Of a DNA stretch of 64,000 nucleotides, positions 28,599 to 40,503 are shown piece after piece. A program made the translations under genes and the position numbers. Source of the stretch: Apodospora peruviana (lineage: Eukaryota > Ascomycota > Sordariomycetes > Sordariales > Lasiosphaeriaceae). The stretch spans positions 1,736,001 through 1,800,000 of the forward strand of contig JAUEDM010000008.1 of assembly GCA_033439685.1 (NCBI GenBank), written 5' to 3'. Within the stretch, counting starts at the first letter, position 1. Each line of letters starts with the position of its first letter. Below the pieces are notes generated by a model that saw nothing but the letters and a program-made list of their open reading frames with translations, was not told the origin of the DNA and did not search any database.

Positions 28599-31287
28599 TC
28601 AATATACCGATTTCACCACATCGTCTTTTCCAAGCTTGTACCGACCACTGTCCCGTGTGCCGATACGCCCCGAGCTCCTCCTCCCGGTCGCAGCACCAAA
28701 GTCGCCAGCAATACTCTCCCGATTCGGCCTCTTGAGGCGCGCGTGGTCCACCATATTAACTTCGTGCGGCAGTGCGACAATGACGTTCTTATCAGTGCCA
28801 AACTTGAAGTCGTCTGCCTTGACGTCGTCGGTGTACCTCTTGATCAAGTACGGCGCTTTCTTGCCAGCTAGAACCTTCTTCAAGCTCCACTCAATAATGT
28901 AAGGTCCAGTGGCCGTGATGATGCTCGTCTCCTCAGCGCCAGCACCAGTGTTGAACTTGGCAGGGGTAAAGTTAATACCCTTGCTTGTCTCGTGGTAAAA
29001 CTGGGCGATGTGTTCGGGCTGGAGCGCCAAGCGTCGGGGCTGCGGTTTGGCGTCCGCCGCGAAGGACTTCTCAAATCCGAGTTTCCCTTCGTTCTTGCCC
29101 GAAGTCTGCAGCGCGTCGACGAGGAGAAGATAGGTTCGGCACGTGGCGAGGACCCAACGTCCATCGGCAGAGACGTCAAGGCCGATGATGGCTTCTCCGA
29201 GAGCCGGAATGTGCGTCTTGGCATTTATTCCGAGACGGTCGAACAGCCGGACGTCACCCTTGTTGGATGCCACTGCGATGTACCCCTTCTCCGTCGTCGC
29301 GATGGCAGAGAAGTCGTTCTTGCTGGCATACTGCTTGAGCTGGGCATCCACGAGCTTGCTACCGGACAGCCGAGGGTCCACACGATAAAGAGCGTTATGA
29401 CTGACACCCAGGAAAGTGGGCTCATGGGTCATCTGGGCGAACTTGTTTTCCGGTGCAAATGTCACGACCGGGATGTCGTCGTGGACCTTCCATTCGTCAA
29501 CAACCTTGCCATACTCGAGATCCATGCGATAAAGCGTGTTAGGATCGGAGTCCTTCTGGAGAATAAGATTCCGATCCTCGTTATGAAGCATAACCTTCTT
29601 GGGAGAAAACAGCTCGCCCTTTGGCGTCTCGACCTTGGAGATGTTTGTGGAGAACTCCAAGTGGTTCTTCGGCGTGTGCTTGAAAACGCCAATCTTCGAG
29701 CCACGAACGACGAAGGATCGGTCGTGCTTATACCCCACGGCAATCTGCTTGTTCACTTCCCCATCCTTTGGCTTGAAATCGACGTCGTCCTCTTCCTCGT
29801 CACTGTCGTAATGTTCGCTGAGAGCTCTGTCGTCTTCAACCTCCTCCTCCTCTTCTTCCTCCTCCTCGTGAACTGGCTCAAGTTCGTCGTTCTCGTTCAG
29901 CGTCATATCATTGAAAGCATCAGCAACGTAGTCGCGTTCCTTGTCCTTGATCTTGGACCACTTCATCTCATTCAGCTGCTCCCAAAGAGCCTGGAGCAAG
30001 CCCGCTTGGAATCGCTCGAGAGCTGCTTGGTCTTTGAAGCGGAGCAACCACGAATACGCAGAACCATCATCGGAAAACTGATTGAAGATAAACGAGAGAA
30101 ACTCAAAATTAAAGACCGGGTTCATGTCCCCAACAACGGGTATTCCCAGCCAGTCTCGGTCGGCGCTGCCAACCTGCAGCCAATATTGCCAGTTTCCGAT
30201 CTCCGTCACGGTGGCTGTGACAGACGCGTCCTGTAGAACGAATGCGCCAGCGGGAAAGTCAAAGAAGTGAAGCTCGGCAACCTCGGCGGCCAAGATCTCC
30301 CGTGCTTCGGGGTGAGCAGAGACCACCTTGGGTGGTCCCATGACATTCTCCTTGCCCTTCTTCGTGGGCGTCGCGTCGAGTTCTGTCTCGGACTCAGGCT
30401 CCAGGAGTTTCTCCCGCTTTGCCCCAGTATTGGCGATATGTTTTACCCCAAACATCGAGTCGGACGATTCGATCGACCTTGTGAGAGTCGGGCTGTGAAG
30501 AGGGCTAGCCTGGGGTATTGGCTGCTCGTCGTCAAATACGAATTGGACAAGGTCTTCGTCCGAGGCTGTGGTGTGGGGCTTTCGGTATTTGCGTTCGTAC
30601 TGACACTGCCGTGCCGCGAGCTCGAACTGGTCGACCTGAGAGGGGAGGATACTGGTGTCGCAAACAAACTCGTATACGTCGCCTGCGTCACCGCTCAAGT
30701 CGCGCCACGCCAGGACCTTTTCACTTCCTTCTCTATTCTCGACACGGAAGTGTAGAGCTTCGTCTAGCAGAAAAGTACGTTCGTCGCGCTCCGCAGCGAG
30801 AAGGTCTGCGTCAGCCTCGCCGTCCTCACCCTCCTCGTCAAGCAGTTCGGCCTCTCCTTCCTCATACACACGCTGGACGACGAGCTGGTATTGGAAATCT
30901 TGCGCAGTTCGGCGAATACGGGCGGACGAGTCTTTGAAGATGAGTTCGGAATAGCCCTTGGGCGATAGCGGTCGGACGAGGTAGAGTTGGCCTTGGGGCA
31001 GCTCAATCAAAGTCTCCTGGTTGCTGGAGCCAAAGATGAGCTTGCCGACTGGGGATTGTTAGCTTAGTCTTCTGATCAGAAAACAGATAACGAAAATTGC
31101 GACGTATTCCAGTACAAAGCAAACGGAAACTGTGACACTGTGACACTGTTCACAAGTTTTCGGTCCTTGTTCCCGTTTGCTTTTGCGCCTTCCCGTCGTT
31201 GGTAGGAGGTGTGAGACGTGGAGGGGACGTCGGCGGCCTCGGTTAAACAGCCGCGGGGCAGAGCTTACCATTTCTGAGCACGAACAT
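28599..31287 (-). CDS. vid27: VID27-family cytoplasmic protein
   Basis: Two coding exons: 31287-31269 (19 nt) and 31048-28599, giving 822 aa. The tiny first exon encodes MFVLRN plus one base. The 220-nt intron ends in CCCCAG, and the junction restores VGKLIFGSSNQETLIELPQG, the conserved start of the family. The order is an N-terminal domain with a PH-like middle segment (about 230-370), a Glu/Asp-rich linker with runs of E, and a C-terminal VID27 beta-propeller domain with VGYKHDRSFVVRGSKIGVF, FLGVSHNALYRVDPR and a final VALPHEVNMVDHARLK block. Yeast Vid27 is linked to vacuolar import and degradation, but its molecular role is unclear. Coding is intact. A 414-codon antisense frame is a shadow. 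Confidence 0.92.
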
Positions 31288-31897
31288 GCTGTTGTCGATG
31301 GCCTGCAAGAGCGACCAAACTTTGAAGAGTAGATTGTTGCGCAGCGATCGATAGTTAAAGATGCGATGAGATAGAATGTAAATAAAAACTGCAAAAAGCG
31401 GTGCTCTTGTCTGAAGCGAGGCGCTTCCTGGTGTGGCTGCGAGCGCGCCCAGGCAGGTCTTTGGCTATTTGAAGAGGGCGGAAGGAAACTGCGTCACAAC
31501 AAAAGACAAGTTAGTTTGCTGCTCAAAAATTGTCGGGACAAATGGAGGGGGACGTGGCAGTGCGGCAGGTGCTTGCTGCCAATCGCCACACACGCGCACT
31601 CTGGCAAGGTTTTGGCGCCACACCCAAGGCAGCCACCGAGTCACATGCTTGCTTTGGACCTCTGGTGAAGCCCAACCTGATACACCCGTAAGGATAAGCC
31701 CAGAGGAAGCTACCTGTCTACCTACTAACACTTGTGTATGGAAGTTGCTACTAGTTCTGTTAGCGCGCACGCATTCAAACATGCTCTCATTCAAAATACC
31801 ATCTCTACCAAGCATAGAAATGTCCACACGATTGTCTTGAATGGCACTAATCCAAGTCTGTTGCGTTTGTTCTGTGCCTTTTCCAGCATCTAATACC
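31288..31897. other. spacer upstream of VID27
   Basis: Promoter region of VID27 and 3' region of the prenylcysteine lyase gene, both on the minus strand. Short frames only; nothing supported. Confidence 0.55.
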
Positions 31898-33840
31898 TCA
31901 TAGGTCCTTCATTACCTCTTCCGTTGGTCTTGTTTTGGGAACCTCGACGCGGTTTCTTCCTCTGTCACATTCGATCTTGAGCAAGCCCTCTGGCACCCCC
32001 ATGATATCATCAAAAATTAGCCGGGCAACGTTTTTGCCCATAAGTGCGTTTGTCTCCATCGTCGAGATGAAGCTCTCCATGCCAGAAGTGTAATAGAGAT
32101 TGGGTCCAACAATAGGATCCTGGAAGGTCACCCGCGGCAATGCCCTCGGGTAGGAGTTGAAGACGTGAGGATAGTACCAAGAAATCGGGCTAGCCTGCGC
32201 GTCCGAGTCTCCTTCGCTAACAAATGTGTCTGGGACCTGCACTCCGAAGAGGCGACTAGAGGTGGTAAAAAGTCAGATCAGTCACCTTCGACCAAGGGAG
32301 TGGCAGCGACGGATGCCTGTTAGCGAGTAGACTAACCTGAGGAGTTCCGGAGTAACTTTCTCGGGAGAGAATATCTTGTAGAGGTACTCTTCCCTTTTTG
32401 TATTGGGATTAACTGACTTTCGCAGTGTACTGATGCTGAAGAAGCCTGCTTTACCGACCCCCTGTACCCCTGAGGTTGGTGTATCATCCTTGGCAAGTGT
32501 TGTGAGGACGCTGCCGGGAACGGACTTGCCAGCTGCCATGCCGAAGAACTTGGGGTCGTATCGGAATGGCGAGGCTAACAAAGTGACGTGTAATTCCACG
32601 TAAGGAATCTCGTCAATGACTTGCCGGACCACACCATCCTCAGCGGCGATTTTGCTGAATTGATAGGGGGTTGCAATCACAACATCGTCAAACAAGGTTG
32701 AGTACACCTCTTCCTTGTCTGATACAGAAGGCGATGAGGTCTTGAGGGTGTATCTAGGACGTCCCAAAGTGTCATCAGTGTCATCCAATCCGATAGACAC
32801 CACAGATGTGTTGAGCGCGACATGGGCGCCCGAGTGTTGCACCATTTCGTGGAATATTTGCCAGTTGCCGCCCTCAACGGCCATAGCACCTTGAGGCGCC
32901 ATGGAAACCTATTCACATGGTTAGAATTGTATCATGGGCCCATGAAACGAACTATGGTTAAGGAGACACGGGTACCGCCTACCATGGCGTCAAGCCCATG
33001 GATGAGAGCCAGGTTAGAAGCGTAGTTCACCCGAGTGCTGGTCTGAATGATATCGTGGGCGTACGAATCACCGATCTATGAGAATTAGGATGAGTCCGGA
33101 TCATGCGGACATGGGCAACTCACATTGTTGGTCTTCAAGAACTGTTCGCCAGTGACGCCAGTTGCTTTTACCAGGTCCAGTTCGTATACGCGTTGCGTTA
33201 GGGACTTGAAGGGGAAATGAGGTGCCTCATAGAGCTGGAGGAACCTGTCGATAGTGGAATCAACAAGCTTTTGCGTTCGCCTAGGCGCCAACACGCCATA
33301 CTTCCTGATTACCTTGTAGGCATTCCACCAGAAAGAGTTCTTCTGATCGATTGTAAAAACAAATTCGTCTCCATCCCAGATGCCCAGTGTTGAATCCGAG
33401 TCTTCATCCGGGTCTCTCGGCCTCAGGCCAAACTCGGCAAGGGAGTCGTAGAGGATGCAGTTCTTCTGGATGAAGATGCTCGCGCCAAGCTCGAGACGTT
33501 GTGATGTGTCTCCAAAGGGGTTGACAGTGAGAGTCCGTCCACCGATACGGTCGGTTTTCTCAAAAATGGTAATATTGACACTAATTCCAGATTCCTTGGT
33601 ATACTTTCGCAAGTAATAGGCTGTTGCAGACCCTGCGGCTCCAGCACCTAGTAACCGTACAGCAGGTGTTAGCATATGGTTCAACCCAGAAGTGTTTGAG
33701 AGTCACAACACACCTATAACAGCAACCTGCCGGACGGGTTCCGTCTGAACCAGAGGTACTTGTACCTGACTGAGTACCGAACCAAGGAGCATAAAACACG
33801 CGGCAACCGCCACGGCAGACGGGTCAGGGAACATCCTCAT
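31898..33840 (-). CDS. prenylcysteine lyase / prenylcysteine oxidase-like FAD enzyme
   Basis: Five exons: 33840-33714, 33647-33124, 33075-32983, 32908-32337, 32255-31898, giving 557 aa. All introns are GT-AG and the frame is continuous. A signal peptide or anchor (AVAVAACFMLLGSVLSQ) precedes the FAD-binding dinucleotide motif VAVIGAGAAGSATAYYLRK, which the first intron interrupts after VAVI, and then EKTDRIGGRT. The middle has the block NYASNLALIHGLDAM then MAPQGAMAVEGGNWQIF, and the C-terminus has ISWYYPHVFNSYPRALP, all typical of the Prenylcys_lyase family. The enzyme oxidises the thioether of prenylcysteine left from degraded prenylated proteins, in the vacuole or lysosome. A second ATG two codons downstream (33834) could also serve as start. 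Confidence 0.92.
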
Positions 33841-34531
33841 AATGATAAGGTCATTCAAATGACCTTGATGACCGGATGTGTGTCTTGAGAGATACACAGC
33901 GTTTGAAGACGGAGCCCAGCTCTGTCAGGTGAAAGACTACAGACTGCACTGAGCTTTGTGTTGTAGTGAAGCCGTTTGAATGACTATAACAGGTTGTGTA
34001 TGTTGAAATGAAACGACCATAATCAGTCCTCAAATGACTGGAAGTGGCCTCTGCTATAAGTAAGGTAAGTTGCCATCGCATTTCGCATAAATGCTGGACC
34101 ACCTTGATTACATCAGGTCGGTTTGCCATCAGCCTCAGTTAGGCAGGCGACAAAAGGCAAACAAATCCGACGAGATATAACAATACTTGATTTTGTCCCA
34201 GGACTTTTCAGCATTTTGGGTACCTTGGTAACAGACTGTCGCTCCCCCCGGGTGCCCCGTAATCAGCGCGCCGCAACGGGAACAATCAAACAAAGCGTGG
34301 GCGCCGCAGGTGGCAGCTCCAGCTGTTGGGTAATGGTGGTCCAAGCTTCTTCAGCCCCTGCCGCTCCCTGCCGCCTCCGCCATGCGATGCAGTGACCGCC
34401 TGGAAGGGAAATTCGTGAAAAAAGTTCCAGTCCAGCGGGAGCTCCAGTCAAACAACAACACCACACCACATAATAATTCCGGCGCTATCTACAAACAGCT
34501 ATACCTCGCTCCCGCCCAGTTCTAGCACAAC
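33841..34531. other. divergent promoter region
   Basis: Shared by the prenylcysteine lyase (-) and CCT zeta (+) genes. No coding frame or repeat supported. Confidence 0.6.
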
Positions 34532-36509
34532 ATGTCTGCCGCGCAGCTTCTCAACCCCAAGGCCGAGTCAAGGGTAAGGCCGCGTGCGACCTGCCACGAC
34601 CAGAAGTGGATTAATCGGTGGATGATGCTAACAAGGAGTAACAGCGGCGGGGCGAAGCTCTCAAGGTCAACATCAGTGCCGGCGAGGGTCTCCAGGATGT
34701 TCTAAAATCTAACCTTGGTCCCCTGGGGACGATAAAGATGTATGCGAGCTTCGTTGTTCTCTTGTTTTCCCAAGTGTACTGCAGCTAACCAGGTCGTCCA
34801 CAGGCTGGTTGATGGATCGGGTCAGGTACGATCATGGCCACGGCCACGGCCACATCCTCGACGGCGACAACGACGGCGAGCGCGGATATGATTACAGTCT
34901 ACTAACAGTTTCCCTACAGATCAAGTTGACTAAGGACGGAAATGTTCTCCTCCGCGAGATGCAAATACAAAACCCCACCGCCGTCATGATTGCGCGTGCT
35001 GCCACGGCCCAGGACGATATTTGCGGCGATGGCACAACATCAGTGGTCTTGCTCGTGGGCGAGCTCCTGAAGCAGGCGGACCGACACATTGCAGAGGGCC
35101 TGCACCCGCGTATTATCACAGACGGCTTCGAAATTGCCAAGAACGAGGCGCTGAAGGTCAGTTTCCAAGCACCAGATTTTACGAAGCTATCATCCTAACC
35201 GTCACAGTTCCTCGATAAATTCAAGATTCCCAGAGATGTCGACCGCGAGCTCCTTCTTTCCGTAGCCAGAACCTCGCTTGCCACCAAGCTCAGCGCCAGC
35301 TTGGCGCAGAGCCTGACTGCCGATATTGTCGACGCCGTTCTCGCCATCTACCAGGCCCCCGCGAAGCCCGACTTGCACATGATCGAGATTATGAAGATGC
35401 AGCACCGGTCAGCATCGGACACACAACTTATCCGCGGTCTTGCGCTCGATCATGGAGCAAGACACCCAGATATGCCGAAGCGTGTCGAGAACGCCTACAT
35501 CCTCACCCTCAATGTCAGCCTCGAATACGAAAAGTCCGAGATCAACTCGGCCTTTTTCTACTCCAGCGCCGATCAGCGCGACAAGTTGGTGGAGAGCGAA
35601 CGCCGGTTCGTGGATGCTAAGCTGAAGAAGATTGTCGAGCTCAAGAAGCAGGTCTGCGGCAACGACGGAAAGAAGAACTTCGTCATCATCAACCAGAAGG
35701 GCATCGACCCGCTGTCGCTGGACGTGCTGGCAAAGAACGGCATCTTCGCGCTCCGGAGAGCCAAGAGGAGAAATATGGAGAGACTCCAGCTTATCTGCGG
35801 CGGCACCGCCCAGAACAGCGTGGACGATCTGACCCCGGATGTTCTGGGTTGGGCTGGGTTGGTCTACGAGCAGCAGCTCGGCGAGGAGAAGTATACCTTT
35901 ATCGAGGACGTCAAGGAGCCCAAGTCCGTCACGCTCTTGATCAAGGGCCCGAACCAGCACACGATTACGCAGGTGTCAGATGCGGTCCGGGACGGTCTGC
36001 GCAGCGTCTACAACATGATTGTCGACAAGAGCGTCGTACCGGGTGCCGGCGCTTTCCAGGTTGCCTGCGCCTATCATCTCAAGAGCACCGAGTTTATTAA
36101 GACGGTGAAGGGTAAGGCGAAGTGGGGTGTGGAGGCCTTTGCGGACGCACTCGAGATCATCCCCAAGACTCTTGCTGCCAACGCTGGTCTTGACATCCAA
36201 GATGCCCGTAAGTCGCGACTCTTGTCACTCTATTCTCGTGTGTGTCAATGTACTAACTGTGTTGTTATAGTTGCCGCTCTTCGGGACGAGCAGGCGGAAG
36301 GTAACAACATGGGACTGGATTTGACGACTGGCCAGCCGATGGACCCTACACTCGAGGGTGTGTATGATTCATATCGTGTGCTGAGAAACTGTATCGCATC
36401 AAGCGCCGGGATTGCGTCCAATCTGCTGTTGTGCGACGAACTTCTCAAGGCGAGACAGATGGGACGTGCTGGAGGCCCGGGACCCGGCATGGACGGTCCG
36501 GAGGAGTAA
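34532..36509 (+). CDS. cct6: T-complex protein 1 subunit zeta (CCT6)
   Basis: Six exons: 34532-34573, 34645-34739, 34804-34825, 34920-35156, 35208-36207, 36271-36509, giving 544 aa. One of eight subunits of the cytosolic chaperonin that folds actin, tubulin and other proteins. The start MSAAQLLNPKAESRRRGEAL spans intron 1. GPLGTIKMLVDGSGQIKLTKDG is split over four exons, including a 22-nt exon 3. GDGTTSVVLLVGELLKQA is the ATP-site signature. The C-terminal block DKSVVPGAGAFQVACAYHL and the family end LLCDELLKARQMGR are present. All exons keep frame and the length is normal for the subunit. Confidence 0.97.
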
Positions 36510-36831
36510 AAGGAAAGTAATTTTGTCACGCGTCCGTCTGTAAGATACCAACCTATTTAGAGATGAATGCAGGGAGACAGACGTGAAATGGTATATATGA
36601 GAATCAATATGCGCCAAGGGGCACCGTATCGTGGCTGTGTTGTCTCCCAGTAGGTAGGTAGTCCAGACTGGAAACTAGATGGCGGGGCTTACAGCTGAGA
36701 TTTTACCCCGCCAAAATTTCGAGGTTTCCCTTTCTGCCCAAAAGTTCTGGGATATTATTGCAACCGCTCGCTGCGTAACTAGAGATTAACGACACCCAGC
36801 CATAACATCTTGCGACTAATTACTGTGAGAG
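36510..36831. other. short tandem spacer
   Basis: 322 nt between cct6 and tsr4, both on the plus strand. Must hold the cct6 3' end and tsr4 promoter. Nothing else seen. Confidence 0.6.
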
Positions 36832-38267
36832 ATGGCCCCATATGATAGTGACTCGTCCGAAGGCGAGGACGACAACTTTACCGAAACCAATGTCCTGCTG
36901 GGCTATGCCGGGAGCGACGCCAACGGCGAGCAGATAAGTCGCCTTGGAGGGCGCCCGGTACGTATTTACCTCTCCTGGTTTCGTTAGGAGGGGCTCGGTA
37001 CTGATTTTTTTGTCCGTTATTCCAGGACTGGCTTATTCCTGCAAAGGCACCCTCGGCAGCGCTCGCGAGATGTAAAGTCTGCAAGGACCCGATGGTCCTC
37101 CTTCTTCAGCTCAACGGCGAGCTGCCCGACCGATTCCCCGGCCACGAGCGGCGGATATACGTTTTCTCTTGCCGGCGCAAGAGCTGTCGCAGGAGGGAAG
37201 GAAGCATTCGCGCTATCAGGGGTCTTAGGGTCTCACAAGATGCGCCAACAACAGTGACAGAGAAGAGGGCGGAAGCAGCAGCAGCAGCAAAGGAGAAGGT
37301 CGCCCTGGAACCTCCAAAAGCTGCCATGCACGGGTTGGGCGAGGCGCTCTTTGGGGTGAAGCCTGCTGCAGCAGCCGCTGGGAGGGTGAACCCTTTTGCA
37401 ACAACGACATCGTCGGCGCAATCACCAGCAAATCCTTTTGCTCCCAAAGCGTCGGCTGGTGCCGCGGTGAACCCTTTCAGCAAGCCGGCGGCAGCAGCAG
37501 AAAAGGTAGAAGAGCCAGCAGCAGCAGCAGCGGTTCCGCCAGTGCAAGACACGACAACAACCCAAGACCTCCCAAAGACCTTTGCCGAGAAACTCTCCCT
37601 CAACAACCCCCAGCAGCAACATCAAGTTGGTCCAGTCACACCGCCGGAGCCATGGCCGGAAGAGGACGCGCCCAACCAGCCGAGTCCGTTCCCCGTCAGA
37701 TGGCTCTCGGACGCGGAATACGAAACCATCGACCCCACGCCGCCGAAATTCGACAACGTAGTGACCACGCCGATGGAGATCGACTCTAGCGAGGGGGCCG
37801 GTGGAAGTGGCAATGGTGGTGGAAAAGAGGACAAGGAGGTCTTTGAGAGCAGCATGGACGGGACGTTCCAGAAGTTTGCGGATCGCGTGGGTCAAAACCC
37901 GGACCAGTGTATTCGGTACGAGTTTGCAGGCCAGCCGTTGCTCTATTCCAAGAGTGATGCTGTGGGAGCGTTATTGTTTATTGCTGCTACCGATGATAAT
38001 GTCAAGGTGAAGACAAATAGCAAAGGGGGCGGCATTCCCAGGTGCCAAAATTGCGGCGCGGCAAGGGTGTTTGAGGTGCAGCTGACGCCGCATGCGATCG
38101 AGGAGCTGGAGATTGACGAGGACGGGCTGGATGGCATGGACTGGGGCACTGTCATTGTTGGGGTCTGCGAGAAGGATTGCCAGGAGCGTGGCGTGCCCGT
38201 AGGTGAGGCTGGGTATCTCGAGGAGTGGGCTGGCGTTCAGTGGGAGGAGCTCACTGCGAAGAGGTAG
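36832..38267 (+). CDS. tsr4: TSR4 / PDCD2-like ribosome biogenesis protein
   Basis: Two exons: 36832-36957 and 37026-38267, giving 455 aa. Tsr4 is the dedicated chaperone of ribosomal protein uS5 (Rps2) and is needed for 20S pre-rRNA processing. The N-terminus VLLGYAGSDANGEQISRLGG and DWLIP (joined across the intron) are typical. A zinc-ribbon-like Cys set (CKVCKDP, CRRKSC) follows. A long low-complexity insert is rich in Ala, Pro and NPF motifs (about 135-215). The C-terminal PDCD2_C domain has CIRYEFAGQPLLYS, IPRCQNCGAARVFEVQLTPH and WGTVIVGVCEKDC. The insert is longer than the yeast linker; everything else is normal. Confidence 0.95.
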
Positions 38268-38680
38268 ATCGGTATACTGGGTATGGCATATAGTTGGAGG
38301 TACCAGAAAGAAAGATATCAGTCATCATTTTGTCTGAATCGGGCATCTATGGAGATAATGGTCTATCATTGTAACAACAACATAGAACAAGACCTTCCGT
38401 TGTTGTAACGGACAACCAACCCCCTTCCCACCTGCCTTTACATCCCGGACTTTAAGATCCCAGGCCGCCCGCCGCTTTCCATAATAAAGTAGTAGTTTAT
38501 CCCTAAACGCCAGAGCTTTTGATTTTCGCCCGCCAAGATGCAAAGAACCCGGCCATTCATCATGATAATAATTAACGGCCACTTGTCTTCCCCATGTCAA
38601 TAAAAATACTTTCAGTGCTTGGTTCTGTTGGAACCAACACAAACTTCGCTAAAGACCCACCACCTTCTCCAGCTCATTCT
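38268..38680. other. convergent 3' spacer
   Basis: Between the stops of tsr4 (+) and the eIF3k gene (-). No gene seen. Confidence 0.6.
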
Positions 38681-39658
38681 TCAAGCAGTCTCCTCCCAGC
38701 TCCGCTTGATCACACGCGAAAACATGTCTATCGTGACGTCCTCACGAATTTCCGTCTTCCTGGCTTCGTTCTCTGGGTTCTTGGGGATCTGCACCATGCC
38801 CTCCTCGCCAATCTTCCAGCCGCAGGTCTCTACCGCGAAAGTCTTGGCCTCGTCCTCGTTATCCAGACCAAGCCAGTTCTCCAGCACGGTCACGCTGACC
38901 TCACGGTAGGCATGCGAGATAAGCTGGGCGATGCGGACGCGGATCATGTCCTCGAAGCCGGCGATGTCGGTGGTCAGGTCGGCGTAGAGGTCGTCGGAGT
39001 CCAACGTGGCCCAAAAACGGTCGTACTGGGCGCCCTCGAGCTGGGCGTTGAGCGCGCGCAGCTTGGACACGGCCTCTGCGAGCTCAGAGGTCGAGTTCGG
39101 GCCAGGGTTGGAGTGCGAAGGGGAAAGCAGATGCATAGCGAGGTCGAACTGCGGGGAGGGGAACTGGGTCATGGCCTTGACAAGGATGTTGGTGATCACC
39201 TCGTCCTTGATGCGGTCCGGGTTGAGCTGGTATCTGTTTTTCCCCGGGGGAGAGATGTTCATGGTTAGTCACACCGTTCGAAGAAGTTGTGGAATGGATA
39301 CGTAAGTAATTGGAAGGGGGAGAGGAGGGTATTAAAAGGATAGGCTTCAAAGAGATAGATTATCAGACACCACTATAGTTGACTTCATGGGCGCGCGAGG
39401 CGCAAGTCAGGTAATAGGAAACGTTTACGATCGTTCATCATATAAAGTATATCCCCCAATGCTTCTTTCGTGGAAACAAGACAAGAAGACTTACAGCTTG
39501 AGTAGCGCCCGGTTGGCGTTGGAGTCGCAAAACTTCTCCTCACATTGTTGCCGCAGGTACTCCTCGAGCGTTCCGGCGGCCTCGGGGTTGTAGCGTTCGA
39601 GCCCGTTGATTATGTTGCGGATGATCTCCGGCCGTTCTTGGGGGTCTTCGCCGTTCAT
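38681..39658 (-). CDS. eif3k: eukaryotic translation initiation factor 3 subunit K
   Basis: Two exons: 39658-39495 and 39233-38681, giving 238 aa. A small PCI/winged-helix subunit of eIF3, non-essential in many fungi. Exon 1 has MNGEDPQERPEIIRNIINGL and the EEYLRQQCEEKFCDSNANRA helix; exon 2 starts YQLNPDR and continues with VITNILVKAMTQFPSPQFDL. The winged-helix part has DMIRVRIAQLISHAYREV and ENWLGL. The intron (261 nt) is longer than most here. The ATG at 39658 is the first in frame; upstream codons read through only to a GTG. Length matches the family. Confidence 0.94.
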
Positions 39659-40503
39659 AGTGGGCGATGTGGGTGGTCGTTCGTTATGGTACGGCTCGGT
39701 TGTTGCAAGAGGGAAGTCGGGCGTTGGCGTTTTTGTCAAACACACCCTCTCAACAATGTCGCCAAAGAGTTTGGTGGGGCAAAGCGGGCTTCGACCAGAC
39801 GTGGACGCTGGATTTCACTTGTCCATTTTTCGACCTGGTGGTTGTGTGTGGATGGCTAACGCCGAAATGGGGTTAGCGTTTAAGGTGGGGTTGAGGTTCC
39901 GTTTCTTGTCTGGCTTGGTTGTCAAGGGAAGCGTTGGTCAGGTGCCCTTGCGGCAGATTCGTGAAGCGCGATGGTTTCTTGTCATGATATAATCGACCTT
40001 CCCGAGGCACACGAGGTTAATTCAAGAGCTTTAGGTCCCATGCGCGATAGCATCAGTTCTCACAGGTAAATTCATAAGGCTCGTTATAAGGCTTATGGAT
40101 ATGGGAAGCTTGTCTTGTTGCGTCACAGTGCCCTTACAGCAACTTCCGACGCTAGACCTGTTCTGAAAGCCACTGGACTGTCTTGCCTTCACCCCGCGAT
40201 GCCCAACACAATGACGCGACTACCTCAATGTATGTTGACGGCAACCTCCGGAGCGCGCAGTCAAATCACCTCGGTTTTTATTGCTTGCAGTTTAGGTGTT
40301 ACCTATTTCCTTTCTCTTTTAAATCTACAGTGAACTTTACGTTCTCGTAAAACAAGCGAGATAGTAGGTAGTCCTCTGCCAGACGCGTCAGTTCCCATAT
40401 GCGCGACTGAGGATTCCGAGTCCGCCAGGGGACGGCTTGAGAGAGGGCGGGTGAAGGACGACGCCTATGAGATTTTTCCGCAGGCCTTCGTCTTCTTGAG
40501 AAT
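39659..40503. other. divergent promoter region
   Basis: 845 nt shared by eIF3k (-) and DNA ligase I (+). Frames of about 100-128 codons on the plus strand show no family features. Confidence 0.55.

Noticed and set aside
28992..30236. 414-codon plus-strand frame opposite VID27
   Set aside because: It lies wholly antisense to a conserved gene and lacks family motifs; it is a codon-bias shadow.
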